The translations under genes were made by a program, and so were the position numbers. From Heterotrichella gracilis (Eukaryota > Sar > Xanthophyceae > Tribonematales > Xanthonemataceae), in assembly GCA_032358255.1 (NCBI GenBank), contig JAULBX010031260.1:109761-173760 (forward strand): DNA of 64,000 bases. The letters run 5' to 3'. Positions 35,310 through 47,598 of the stretch are shown here, piece by piece; the first letter of the stretch is position 1, and each line of letters begins with the position of its first letter. The notes beneath the pieces were generated by a model, which saw only the letters and a program-made list of their open reading frames with translations, had not been told where the DNA came from and did no database searches.

Positions 35310-36724
35310 GGCGAACAGGTTTACGCTACCTACAGCGTTGAATGGCGATGTCAGTGGTTTTTTGTGTGTATTAATTCCTCGTATACTAGGTGCAAGGTCG
35401 CTGCGAGCAGCTATGGGAGCACAGCTGCTAGCTACTAGGCCATGCGCACAACATGCCATCAGAGCTAGTGGGTGAACACCGCATGCGCAGATCCGGACCA
35501 TACTTCACAGCAATGGGTTTGTTTGGAGGAGGTGGGCACTAGGATGAATTGTCCAGTCACAGTGTGTGCAGCATCCCGGCAACAACTTTGCGCGGATCAC
35601 GACGCCACGCTTGCCATGGCTTGCCACATGTCAACATGGCCCTGACAGTCGCACCTGATTGGAGAGTAGGCTTGACGTAGCTGATGCTGTGACCCTGTCT
35701 ATGCAATTACATGCCTCTGGAAATGCAGGGGTTGCCTTTATACGGCGTCTCTGTACATGGCTTGCAGGGCGAAGCCATATTGCGAACTGGCTAGTAGCAC
35801 GCGGGCAAGTGCAGACAACGTGCTTGGTGGGTTGGCAGCCGTTGGGCCACTGCGCCGCAACCCCTCCACCAACGCTGAGCGATATCCACCTGCACTTCGC
35901 CACCGCCTGTGCCCGGTTATCTTACAAAAACACCCGTGACATTCATTGCCCACCTCCCGCCACCTACCACCTACCTACCAGCATCAACAGGTGGACACAC
36001 GGCACAAAGTCACTGGTCACTGGTACACAGGGGGGGCACTGGTACACATGGGGCTGCTTCGAAAGCAAAAGATATTACAGGTAAAAAAACACAGTGAACC
36101 AGCTTATACAGGTAACATATAGCAAAGCCTCATCCAGTATCAGCCAGGTGGCACCAAGCTGCCAGGTACTGTTCCAAACCCTAATGCCAACCCTACAACC
36201 ACATCTGATCCACCCTACTGCACAACACTTTGGCAGACAACCCTACACGAATGCTACACCTCCAATAGCAAGGTAGGCCATTGCACTATTGTGCCCCTTA
36301 GTGCAAACGTCATGGACCCAGCAGCTGCAAGTCTTAGAATAAAATAAAATATTGTTACCCAAGTCTTAGAATAGAATAATATTGTTACCCATGCAACTAC
36401 ACATCCCAGCTGGCCAAAGGCAACCTACCTCGAGTATTCAATCTTCAATACCCACCTATGAGGCATTTAATTTCAGTGGCGCATAACAACAAACCCCAAT
36501 GGGGCCAGCAATCCAATCCCCACAACAAGAAAACGCAAATACCACGAGGACAATGACGGTGGAGGCCTACATAAAATACGTTCAGCCCCACACAGACCCC
36601 AGTGCATTGCCCAGTGCGCATTGCATTCGAGTAGAAATTCAATGTGTACACACTAGGAAATAGTTTCGCTGCCCGGCCCAACCCCTGCAGCAAACTGATA
36701 GGTGCGTAATTACCATCACGTGTT
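35310..36724. other. Intergenic region, 1.4 kb
   Basis: This contains the promoter of the secreted-protein gene (-) and the 3' flank of ADPRM (-). A short duplicated AAGTCTTAGAATA segment lies near 36331 and 36362. I see no further coding exon. Confidence 0.45.
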
Positions 36725-39230
36725 TCAAATCCGCAGACTTCGCGATGTGACAGTGCCACATCCTTGGATGTCCAATCTGTCCTTGTAGACCTTGACAAAC
36801 GCAAAGGCATTGGAGTCCGTGGGAGCTGCAACAGGAAATGTAGCAATCATGAAGGAGCTGCAGCTGTTAAGCGCCCAACTGCAGGTTTCAACACCTCATC
36901 TGAAGGAGACAGCATGCCATGCTGAGTGATTCTCTAGGCGCAAAGCTTTGTACTTGCATAGGCCCAAGTCGGCTACTGGCACCTGAAGGCTCAAGACAAG
37001 TTGAGAAAAGAACCCTATCAGGGCCACGCTGAGGTGCACAGCAACTGAACCAGAGCCTTCCATGAGACAGAGACAGTACTGGACGCCATTGCCGCCATGC
37101 ACCTCACCTTCCAGCATGCATGCTGAGCGATCCTCTAATAGAAAATTTCATTTCGTACGTGCGCATGTCCCCTACTGGCACTTTGGAACTCAAGAAATCT
37201 TCAATGGAAACAGCTATCAGGACCACGCTGAAGCGCAGAGCTATCAACCACTTTATCAGACAGAGATGGTACTGGACACCACCGCCGCCACGCACCCCAC
37301 CTTCCAGCATGGCCTCCAGCGTGACGTAGTGCACCCCCTCCACCTGCGCGTAGCCCCCCACGTGGTCGTGCCCGCAGAGGGCCACCGCCACCACCCCCGG
37401 GGCCTGGGAGATCACCGCGCGGATCTCGTCGTGGTTCCATGCTAGGTGTGTTGCACGGGCGGCACCTGCAATATAGGTTGAATCAGCACGGCTGTCATCG
37501 CACTTCTGAACCTGAATGCACTACATTCTTGTCCTTTTGTTTTGATATTGTAAACCTCATTCCAGCCAACCAGGCGTGCTGCTACTACACCTCAGAGACG
37601 GTATTCATTGTTGTAAAATGCAACGTAGTGCACTGATATTCATGGATGGATGAATACCATTCAAATGGGCCGATGCAGTTGCCATGCACGGGTGGGTATG
37701 CAATGGACTGATACAGTCGTCATTGACAGGTTTGCATGTCAATAGAATGACCCTCTGCAACCGTCACATGTGCTTGGCCGCGGCCTGGCATACCTGGAGC
37801 GGCACAGTGGTGCATGGCCAAAATGACCCGCTCCCCAATGGCTTGAGCGTCCTGAAGCTGCTCCAGCAGCCACCTGAAGCAAGCAAACCTGTGGTTGGAG
37901 CTTGAACCTCCCCTGCCAAATACCTTGGGTGGCGCGAGGTCAAACAGCTCCCGCCACCGGTGGCTCAAATTCGACACTACAATTACAAAAGTTCAGGTTG
38001 CAAATAGCAGCCAAACTGGTACAAGCAGCGCCAAACCGATTTGTGTAGTGAGCTGCATAACAACCAAACCCTGCCCCGTACTGGTCTGTATCCGAGCACT
38101 TATGTCCATGGTAGCGGCACGCACCGCTTTTGTGCCGCCCCAATGCCTCCGTTCCAAGAAGCCATGTTCTGACGCTGGTCATTTGCTTCGTGGCTAACAA
38201 AGTAGTCCCATGCCTCCTGCCACTCGGGTGAGCCCTGCGTGTGGTGGAAAGAGGGGGGGGGCAAGCAATTGTTAGGGTTTAGGGTTTGCTGGGAGAGCAT
38301 GGCACGCATCGGCTGCTAGCTGCACTGCTGATGCACTGGCTGCTGTTGTCAAAGCCACACAGAAGGCAACTGTGAAGTGTGCCAATGCGCACTGGAACTT
38401 GGGAGCACCAAAACCCCCAGAACCCACGTCCCAATGCCTAACCCCTACAAGCTTAACCCAACCCTAAACCCTCAAACCCACCTGAGGGTATCCGCTGTGC
38501 CCGCTCAGCTGTGTGGTGTCCAGTACCACCAGGCACCAGCCAGGTGCCACCTGGAGGCTGTAGTAGCTGCCAGGCATACCCAGCAGCTGTATGGCCTGCT
38601 CTCTTGGCACGGCAAGGCAGTGGTTGCCAAGCACATGGTACGTTGGCAGTAGTTCCTGCAAGGCATGTTCCACATCAGTACTGCAAGTTGGGTTTGGTGC
38701 ACCAAAGGCTTCAAACAGCAACCACAAGCAGGGATAGAGTGTGAGTTGTGTGCCTTCACGCACCAGCTTGGCAAAGATGTCTCTTAGCCTGGTGAGATCT
38801 CTCACGGCCTGGTTGGGCTGCAAGAATGGTGGCTATCAGAAAGGGACTGCAGAAATCATCCAATACCCACCCACCAAAAGCTTCTATTGCAAGCAGGGGC
38901 AATAATCTACCAAGTGTAGACGAACCTCCTCCGGGCCGTATCCATCCACTATGTCACCCAAGTGCAAAACGAAGCTCAGTGGGAGGGTTGAGCCCTTCCA
39001 GGCTTGCACAGCTTGCTCAAGCTTGCCAGGAACCTCTCGGTATCGCTGCGTCCGCGTTTCTGTAGTTCCATTCTCCTGGAAAAGCAGTGGGTTGGTGTGT
39101 GATGAGAGTATGCTGGGCAAACCTGGGGTACAAACGCATTGTACACATCGTGTTGGCTTACCTTCTCTGCATACTGACAGTCAGCAGCCAAACCAAATGA
39201 AAACTCAGGGATGTCTGTAAGGTCTGTCAT
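36725..39230 (-). CDS. ADPRM: Manganese-dependent ADP-ribose/CDP-alcohol diphosphatase (metallophosphoesterase)
   Basis: Seven exons on the minus strand: 39162-39230, 38926-39075, 38482-38817, 38125-38234, 37794-37873, 37301-37465 and 36725-36825, giving 336 residues, near the usual family length. Calcineurin-type metal motifs appear in order: FSFGLAADCQYAE (D-x-Q in place of D-x-H, typical of ADPRM), LHLGDIVDGYG (GD), HVLGNHC (GNH), AMHHCA and CGHDHVGGY (GHDH). The C-terminus, NAFAFVKVYKDRLDIQGCGTV, matches the plant ADPRM ending. Members hydrolyse ADP-ribose and CDP-alcohols with Mn2+ and are usually cytosolic. Exon 2 ends at an unusual GTTCGT donor. The last intron (36826-37300) holds two diverged tandem copies of about 205 bp, each including the final bases of exon 6; the phase 1 junction to 36825 restores the conserved C-terminus. 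Confidence 0.88.
36908..37320. repeat. Diverged tandem duplication spanning the end of ADPRM exon 6 and its intron
   Basis: Unit 1 (about 36908-37115) and unit 2 (about 37120-37320) align along their length, for example TACTGGCACCTGAAGGCTCA with TACTGGCACTTTGGAACTCA, and both end in CACCTTCCAGCATG or CACCTTCCAGCATGC. Only unit 2 contains the real exon 6 end and donor. Confidence 0.8.
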
Positions 39231-40224
39231 GCTTTGCCACCGAATGTAGGTTGTCAATAGCACACGTTTGCATGCATGCCCCTGATGACAGGGGATGCCC
39301 AATGCATGCAACTTGTTTCTGGGCCCGGTGACCGTTGCAGTTTCAACAGTACCACTCCAGTATCCAGTATAGCCAGGTTGTTGTACCAGCCCTCGTACTT
39401 TCTTGACAAGCCACTGTGAGGTAGAACGCCAAACCTATTATCCGGGTAAGCTCAGGGTAAGCTAATAGGGTTTAATAAAACCCTTAGGACCTAAGGGAGG
39501 AAGAATATCATGGGTACGTGTTCCTTCAGTGTACCCACTAGCACAGAGTGCAAACCAGTTGTCTATCAATGTACTGAACTTCCCATAAAAAAAAGAAATT
39601 TACACAGCTACTGAACAATACACTGGGGCCCCCACGTGCGCTACATTCATACATCACGCACTGCGGCACTGGCACCTAGACTCTTCCAGTAAGGCTGATG
39701 AGGGAAAAGGCAGCATCACTGGAGTATTGCAGCCTAATGTGTGGAATCCTATGAATTCCAACGGTGTGTCACGCGCTATGCGCTAGCTTCTTACTACATT
39801 CCTACCATGCTGAGAATAGCAGCTTTATACCACGAACAGCAAGTACAAAAAACACATACATTTAGCAGCCCCAAATTCCAGTACAGGTACCATGCACTGC
39901 AATGTAACATCCATGGACCCAGCTGACCCTAAGCTCAAACTGAGATACAATCGACACCCAATCGTTGGCAGTCAAAGCGACGGTCCACATACCTGTGCAG
40001 CATCCCATTCCAGAGAACCAACAAACCCAACGCACCATTGGCACCCCAATCCCCCCAGTGAATAGGTATGTCCCAAATAGCAAGCATGGGCAAGGGGCCT
40101 GTTGACTGATGCACTACGCTAGTAAAGGCAAAACAATAGAACAACAACACAAAAAATGAGTACCAGCTGCACAGCTTTTGACCTGACAGGTGCCAGCAGG
40201 TGTGTTTGCCCTGTCAATCCACTA
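39231..40224. other. Intergenic region, ADPRM promoter and MLO 3' flank
   Basis: One kilobase lies between the start of ADPRM (-) and the stop of MLO (-). No open frame with family resemblance, RNA gene or repeat was recognised. Confidence 0.45.
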
Positions 40225-43200
40225 TCACAGTGGCGCTCTGTGTTCTTGTGGGATGAAAACTGTCTTCAGCACTTTGATCGCCGTTGTCGCGCCGGTCTCC
40301 ACCGCCTTTGCCACATCGCTCTTGTCATCCTCCCTGGGCTCGGCGGGGCGCTGCGCTGCGCTCTCCCTGGCCCTCTGCGCCAGGCCCACCAGCTTCTCCT
40401 TGACCCCCTTGGAGAACATGTGGTGCTTGAAATCGGAGCCCATCTGGACAGCGATTGAGTACACCGGCAGGGTGTAGGTGCCAATGAACATCAGGATGAT
40501 GGTCACGATGATCAGCCCGATCTGTGGGGGTGGATGGATTTTGTGAGTGATGGGGACACTATAATAAAGGGAAGGAGAGGGAACGGCCACAGGTGACAGG
40601 TCAGGTGCAACACACAGGTTGTGTTGCGTGATCACTATGGCCAGATGCAGCAACAACTCAACAGTCTGCAGGGCACATGGGCAATGCAGGTAGACCTGCC
40701 CATAAAAAAAATGCATATAAATTAACTGAAATCATTTGAATCCGACTATGTTTTTTTTTAACACCCTTGGAACAAACACAGGTGCCATTCGCCGCCACCT
40801 GGTTGCATGTGCTGTGCTGCAACATTGCATGAACGTACGTAGAAAGCAAAGTAGATCACTGTGTTGTCTGACGTGCTGAACATGCAGGAGTCTGCCCCAA
40901 ACTGCCACCACCAGAAGACAGAGCCCGAATAGAAGAAGGAGGCAAGGAACAGCACAAACTTGATTGGGTGGAGCAGCACATACGGCTTCTTGAACCAGAA
41001 CACGTTGTTTGTGAGCTTCCTCACGTGTCCACCAGCGGTCACAGTCCTCACAACCTGCAAAGAAAATGGCAGCAACTAGGACACGGTTTCTGTGATAAGT
41101 CCCCACCAGCACTTCCTGTCCTCACACCATGAAGGATGACCAGCAGCGGTCAGCAAAACGAAGCAGTGACAAGTCACCTGTGCACACACTGCTCATCACA
41201 GTGCTGCTTGCAACCACAGCTGCCAGCTACAGCTACAATTGCATGCGGGGATACCATGGGCGAGGCATCCATCAATGGTAGCCGCACACTGGCCAGTCAT
41301 TCTTGTCCTTTAGGGTTTAGGGTTAAGGGTTTAGACTGATTTGCTGTGTTACCCTTTCAAGCACCTCCAGAACAACACACCCAGCCCTTGACTGGTCACA
41401 AGACTCACCATTGCAAGCTTGGTATTGATCACCGCACTCATGACCAGCGCCACAGCAAGGAATGCACTCCCAATCCACGGAGCTGGCGCCAGGAGGAGGA
41501 TGTAGATGATGATGGTCAGCCACAGCTCAAGGCTCAGCCCCACAATGCCGGAGAAGTCGTCCTCGAACGACAGAAACATGTAGTGCACAAAGTCAAAGCC
41601 CACCCCTGGCCTGTGAGTGAGGACAAATGCTGCCCGCATCACCTGCAATACACAAGGTGGCAGTTACTGTTATGGCGCTTCCACACAACCGAACAAGGCC
41701 CGTCCACACAAGACTGCAGCAATGGAAAGAACAGGGAATTTAAAGCAGACCCCCGCAGTGTACTTCAACACCTTGAACTTGAGGTTAGAAGTTAATCATA
41801 TACTCTACCTTGAATTCCTCGTGAGAGATAGCCCCAAACAGCCTGAACTGTTTGAAGAAACAGATCACCAGCTCGCCAAACCAGCCCCTCTTGTTTTTGG
41901 TCATGCTGTCAGACCTGCCGCCAAGCAAACAAAGAGAGATTTAGGGTTTAGGGTTTACAGAGCAAAGCGTGGGTCAGCTATGGTTGTGAACAGTAAATGA
42001 ACTCTGAAAAGTAATAGTTTTTTTCTTCACACGCCAGCACTCTGCAGGCTGCTGCTTACCTGCCCAGCCACCTCTGGCCTTGAACGCTGAGCTTGTTCAC
42101 TTTCCCGTCCTTTTCCCATGTCGACACTTTCTTGGGTTGCTCAGTGCCATCCTCCAAGCACTCATAGTCGTGCTGCAAAGCAAAATCTGATTAGAATTCC
42201 ATTGCCCCTTTGAACAGACAGGAAAGAGCATGAGCACCGTTGAGGAAGCACTACTGAGATGTAACGGGCTCACATCAGGGCATCCAAGCCATAGCGGCTG
42301 GCTTGGCAGTGGCATAGCCAATAATAAGGCGAGCAAAAAGGGTGTCATTTTTGTTTTCTACACACAGCATCATGCATGGGAGCATGCATGGCGCAAGTTG
42401 CAAGGCAGGGATGGGTGTGGCATCAGCTGAGTACCCTTCTCGTTTATACAATTACTCACCCAATTCCAAAAAAGGGACAAGCCCAGTACTGCCAGCCTGT
42501 TGGCCCTGTACATCTTCTGGTTGTAATTGCAACACCAAACCTACCCACCACCCACCACCCAGTCACCACACTGCAACCTCACCTTGTCCCCATATCGTTC
42601 CACATGTTTCTCCGCTAGTTTCTGCTCCTTGGCCTCCAGCTTGGCATCGGTGGTCACCCCCAGAAGCCCAACCACCGAGCTGACGTGGTTCAGTGCACAC
42701 TCTGTTAGCCCGCGCCCTGATTGACCGGGTCTCTGCCCATCAGCCTCGCTGCCATTGGGCGCAGCATCAAGCTCCCCCTTCTCACCATTGGAGCCTGCGT
42801 CCTGGACAGCATCCATTGTCGCACCATTGGCCTCACCCAGCGGTTCTGCTGTGCCATTGGGGGCGCTCGAGTCGGATGGATGGTCCGAGGCAGTAGGTTG
42901 GTCCTGGTCCTCGCCATACATTTCTCTGCGGATGATTTCGTCGGCTTCATCCTCAGACAAGTCCTCCTCCTCCTGCTTTTTTATCGCTTCGGGATCCCTG
43001 TTGTAACCTGGGACAGGGAACCAGGGCTGAACACCGTGCTGCTATGAAAAAGCTGCTTTAACAAGTTTTATGATGCAGTGTGTTCAACTTTGTTTTCTTT
43101 CGGTAGCATAAAACCAACACATGTGAACACCATGTGGTAAATCATGCATGCCCCTTTTTATATGTAAACTTCCAAAAAAGCTGAAGTGACAAACTCCAGA

Positions 43201-46200
43201 TGTAAACAGATACGTATGCAACATGCAGTAGTAGTACATATGCTTCCATGAAAAAGAGAACGAGTGTCAATGAAATATAAACGACACCGACACTGATCAC
43301 ATGGATGGCCCAGTGCATGGCAATCATTTTTGTACTATTTAAATCGTAAAAACTTTTATTTCTACAGTTTAAATATATTATCCATGGCACTGCACCACAT
43401 AGGTTCGCACTTTTGGGTTTCTTCACTCTGTGGGCCCCCACAACGTGCGCATCTTTCTTGATGAATATGGGCCGCCCGTGACCCGACCTATCAGAGGTCT
43501 CCAATGCATGCCGCACCCTGCACACCGCAAGCGCTGTTCAGACAGAGAGCAGGCACTGCAGGTATTGGGTCCTTCCCGCAAATGGCCGTTGGCATACAGT
43601 TACCAAGGCATGTGGCCAGCTACGTAGTCGCTGTGTCAAAGGCAGGACCCATTTTAACCAGTGAGTCATACTGGGTGCAATCTTTGAATGCATGGACGGT
43701 TGCATGCACATGATATTCCTGACCCTTTGTAATTTTGCGGTCCAGCCCACTCAACACCTCTGCAAACACACAGCACACCGCCTTGCAGCTATATCCCACT
43801 CATGCATTGCCTGCCCCGTCGATCCTTCCCTCTCTACAACTTGCCACCACAGCAACACAGCAATGCATGCCCATGCATCTCGCACCCACCACTCCCCCGC
43901 CCCCCTATGGTGGAGGGTAAGGCTCAAGTCAACAAAGCACTTGAACCACAACCTCATTAACTCTGATGACAACCAAGGTGATGGGAGATCACGGGTGCGG
44001 ATTTCATGGTTACCGCCAAAGGTTTAGGGTTTAGGGTTCTCACGCTGCAGCATGGGTGTCCTCCTCTGTCGCCCACCTCCTCCACTGCCTGATGCGCAGC
44101 ACCGCGAGCCCATACACCACAAATGCTGTGATGATGTGCATGACCGCGATGGTGAACACAAACAGGTGGATCTGGTGCAGCACCGTGGATGAGGTAGCCG
44201 GGACCTTGCCCGCCGAGCATTCGGGGTGGTTCAGCTGGACCTGGCCGTTGGTGGAAAGGAAAGGAGATTAACAATGATTGGTGACGGTCAGTCAACAGTT
44301 TGAGTAATGGAATCATCTGCGCAAAGAACAAACGTAGATGAAATGAAAGGACAAGTTTCTATGCAGCCTATCCGTGTAGGTTACGGAGGGGGTTTGGCAA
44401 ATAGGATGGCGTTGCCGCTTTCTCGCTACGTTCCCTACCTTGCCTTCGCAGACGGGGAGCTCTGGCTCTGATGACTCGCTTGCCATCAGTGAGCGCAGCA
44501 GGTGGCGGTTGTGGTGCTGCACATCGGGGGGCGGTGCGCCGCTGCCCGCTGCTTGCCCACTGTACCCCGGGGCGGGGGCCAGCAGCTTATGGTAGTCGTA
44601 CTGCATGGGCAGTGGCAGGGCTTGAGATCGGAGCCCTAGATTGATATGCTGGAAAAAATACCGCATTTGCAAGTTTATATAAAGTGCGTTTATATTCTGA
44701 AACAATACTGAATTTTTGAAATGTATATAAAGTGCGTCAATATGACACCCTTGAATCTAGTCGCTGCACCCGACACCCTGCACCAGCTTGTAAACATGCA
44801 GCCCTGGGATGGCATAGATAAGCTGCCCTTGATGACACCCTAAAACCTAATTATAGCCACAGTCACATTACACGCATGACTTTCATTCAGCCTTCAAGGA
44901 CAAGGCTGGCCAGCGACAGTGGCCCCACGCCATGCACTTCTGTGCATCTTCATTACAGAAGGACAGGGACTGCGGGTCTATGTTGATCCAATAACGCCAC
45001 TGACTCTGGCCACAAACTACGCCATGCTGTCTTACCCCATTGATGCAGGGGATGATCTTGTCAGCACATCATGTAGCGCGTGGCAGGATGCATGGAGCCA
45101 TGCAAAGATTACACAGGGTCAATGCAATCACGAATCCATACAGGTATACCACCAAAGGCCTCCCTGAAAGTCCTGTATCCTCCTCCAATACCATTCTTGA
45201 AATTGTATAAAATCCTATATCCGAAGATACTGGTGCCACTTACGTAGGGGTTCACGCATTCGGGGTCGTGGTTGTCGCAGTTGCAGTAGTCGGGGCCGCA
45301 GTTGAGCGACTCTTTGAAGCAGAAACTCACCCCCGCTGTGTCCTTGAGGCAGCAGTCACACGTATACATGCCACCCAGGATGGTCCACGTGTCTGGTTGC
45401 GATATATTTACTGCAAATGAGTCACCAGGCCGTCAGCATGCGGCAGATAAATAGATCCAGTTCGCTACTTTGATGCAGTTGCAGTTGACAATGGACTTTG
45501 GCGCTCACAATTCTCTCATGATTCTGTGACATACAGGTGCAAGACTGGTGCTTTGGCGACAGGCTGGTCTGTGGTCCAGTTCCTGCCTCTCTTGGTGGTG
45601 GTTCCAAGGTGGCAACCTAGATCTGAAGCAACCACTTGCTTTGCCCATGGCTGGAGGGCAAAACCAATGTGGGATAACACCACTCCACAATTTGAGGCAG
45701 GCTGCTTGCACACACTGAGCACATCAGAACCCTGTAATTGATACTCTGAACACCCACCGTAAAACATGATGCAGACCGTTGGCACACACTGAGCAACCCT
45801 AAACCCAAACCGTTAACCCTGACCAACACTGCATATATCATTGACACAGACTGCTCCACACACTGAGCAAACCCTCACCCCTCACCCCTAAACCCTAAAC
45901 CCTAAACTCTGCACACACACCGCATATCTTTGACACAGACTGCTCCACACACTGAGCAAACCCTCACCCCTAAACCCTAAACACTGCACACACACCGCAT
46001 ATATTTGACACAGACTGCTCGCACACGCTGAGCTCACCCTCAACCCTACACCCTGCACACCCACCGCATATCTTTGAGACGGACTGCTGGCACACGCTGA
46101 GCAGCAGGCTGATGAAGCCCAGCACCGTGAGCTCGCTGATCATCTTCTGCACAGCGCTCTGCACGCCACACAGGGTGGGTTAGAGGGTTGGGCACCGAGG

Positions 46201-46887
46201 GTTTGTGGCACAGGCAGGGGTTTGGGGTTTGGAATTTGTGCCACAGGGAGGATCCTAGTGACTGAAGTGCCCTATAGGGTATAAGGCACCGTGGTCATGC
46301 CCTACCTTCCACCCAACAGTGACAGAAGCATACTGCGACCACTCTACGTATTCAACCTGTAACTTCCAGAGCAACGGGGCATAACGGTAAACCTTGCAGT
46401 AGCATAGTATGCACTGTTGCTGTATGACCGCAGAACATGCGGCCAGTGCCTGGATTTCCTAACAGCTACCGTGTGTGCCCACGGCACCAACCATGTATGC
46501 ACCAACTCAGGTGGGTAGGTGGCTTACCAGCAGCCCTTTCTTCTTCCTTCGCTCCAGTGACCGGACAATGAGCGCCTGACCCTGGAACACAACAACACAG
46601 CCTGGTATCAGGTACTGCACTGGGAACAGGGCTGTGCACCCAACACCCCTTTTGAAAACACCTAGCGCTTGTCGTCAACCTTGAAACAACTTGATGGCAG
46701 CTGTGGGGTTGACAAGACTGGTGCTATGGAGCATGCACCTGTCATGTAGCTATGTTGAACAGCTGCACAGCACAGGTGGGGCACGTACATATTCGAAGAG
46801 GTTCGAGATGACGAGGAATACAAGGAAGATGAGCGCCAGGACATAGGTAGGCGTCTCCAGAACTGTGAGACCCTCAGCTGCTGCCAT
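40225..46887 (-). CDS. MLO: MLO-family seven-transmembrane protein
   Basis: Twelve exons on the minus strand: 46789-46887, 46528-46581, 46065-46158, 45244-45410, 44439-44600, 44044-44240, 42583-42997, 42060-42172, 41809-41914, 41409-41642, 40839-41054 and 40225-40521, giving 717 residues. MLO landmarks appear in order: LETPTYVLALIFLVFLVIS (TM1), the ELTVLGFISLLLSV segment, Cys-rich extracellular loops, STVLHQIHLFVFTIAVMHI, RQWRRWATEED, GWFGELVICFFKQF, DFVHYMFLSFEDDF and the last helix before the MGSDFKHHMF segment. MLO proteins are plasma-membrane proteins whose C-terminal tail binds calmodulin; plant members act in mildew susceptibility, pollen tubes and roots as calcium-channel-like proteins. 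Here the tail is short, with basic VKEKLVGLAQRAR as the possible site. Exon 4 adds an unusually Cys-rich loop and exon 7 a long acidic, low-complexity insert. Exon 7 must begin at the in-phase acceptor ending at 42998. Confidence 0.9.
45681..46105 (-). repeat. Five decayed copies of the MLO exon 3 end plus donor
   Basis: The end of exon 3, coding SVCQQSVSKICG and its GTGGGTGTG donor (plus 46055-46105), is repeated in intron 3 at about 45681-45720, 45749-45796, 45824-45871, 45908-45960 and 45977-46035. The copies share the pattern GCATAT, GACACAGACTGCT and CACACACTGAGC, and are separated by CCCTAAACCC-type spacers. Confidence 0.88.
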
Positions 46888-47598
46888 AGTTATTCTCTAG
46901 GGATGGGGCTCGATCTGTTGTCTCTGTGACAGCCCGCTTCGTTGTACTGCCAACAGCGCCAAACTTATGCTTCTCTGGCCCAAAGTATCGCGTAGGGAAC
47001 CATGCGTTTTCTTGTTGCCTTACCAGAGCCTGTGGTTATTGGTGGGCACTGCCCTCTAGCCAGGCACAGCCTTAACCAGTTTGGAAGCTATGTAGATACT
47101 TGGCTATCGTTCTAGGTTGCCGCCGACTGTGCTAGCAACCTTGAACACCTCAACTAGCCGCACTTGCAAGGATACAAGTATTTCCTTCATCAGCAATAAC
47201 GTGATACCACTACCTGCCATGAAGTATTTCACACCAAGTGTCCCTTGAACAAAGGGCGGGAAACTATTAGCGATTGCACACACCAGCCAGCGGGTATTTC
47301 CACAGGAAGGTTGAGCTTCACAAACCACTCCGCGCTATGTCATTTTAACTTGCAGTGGACATCACTGGTTGAAACTCGGGCACATTTGAAATGCACAAAT
47401 GCATGCATGCGTCTGTGGTGCAAATTGCTGGGTTCACCTGTGCGTGCGTGACACCCAGGGCGCTTCTGGACGGAGAAACGGTTGTACCTTGCAGAAATAG
47501 GCTGCCCTTTTCGGTTGTTAGTCCAGCTTTTGGCTAAAGGCCCCCGCGACTTGCTGGGCGTTTCTCATACCCTACCCATCTCCTCAGTGCTGAGGCGC
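46888..47598. promoter_or_regulatory. Divergent promoter region, MLO and L2HGDH
   Basis: 711 bp separate the two divergent starts. No motif is assigned and no other gene is seen. Confidence 0.4.

Noticed and set aside
42998-43007. Exon 7 of MLO starting at the stronger-looking CAG at 43008
   Set aside because: That start breaks the phase with the preceding exon. The acceptor ten bases further in joins correctly.
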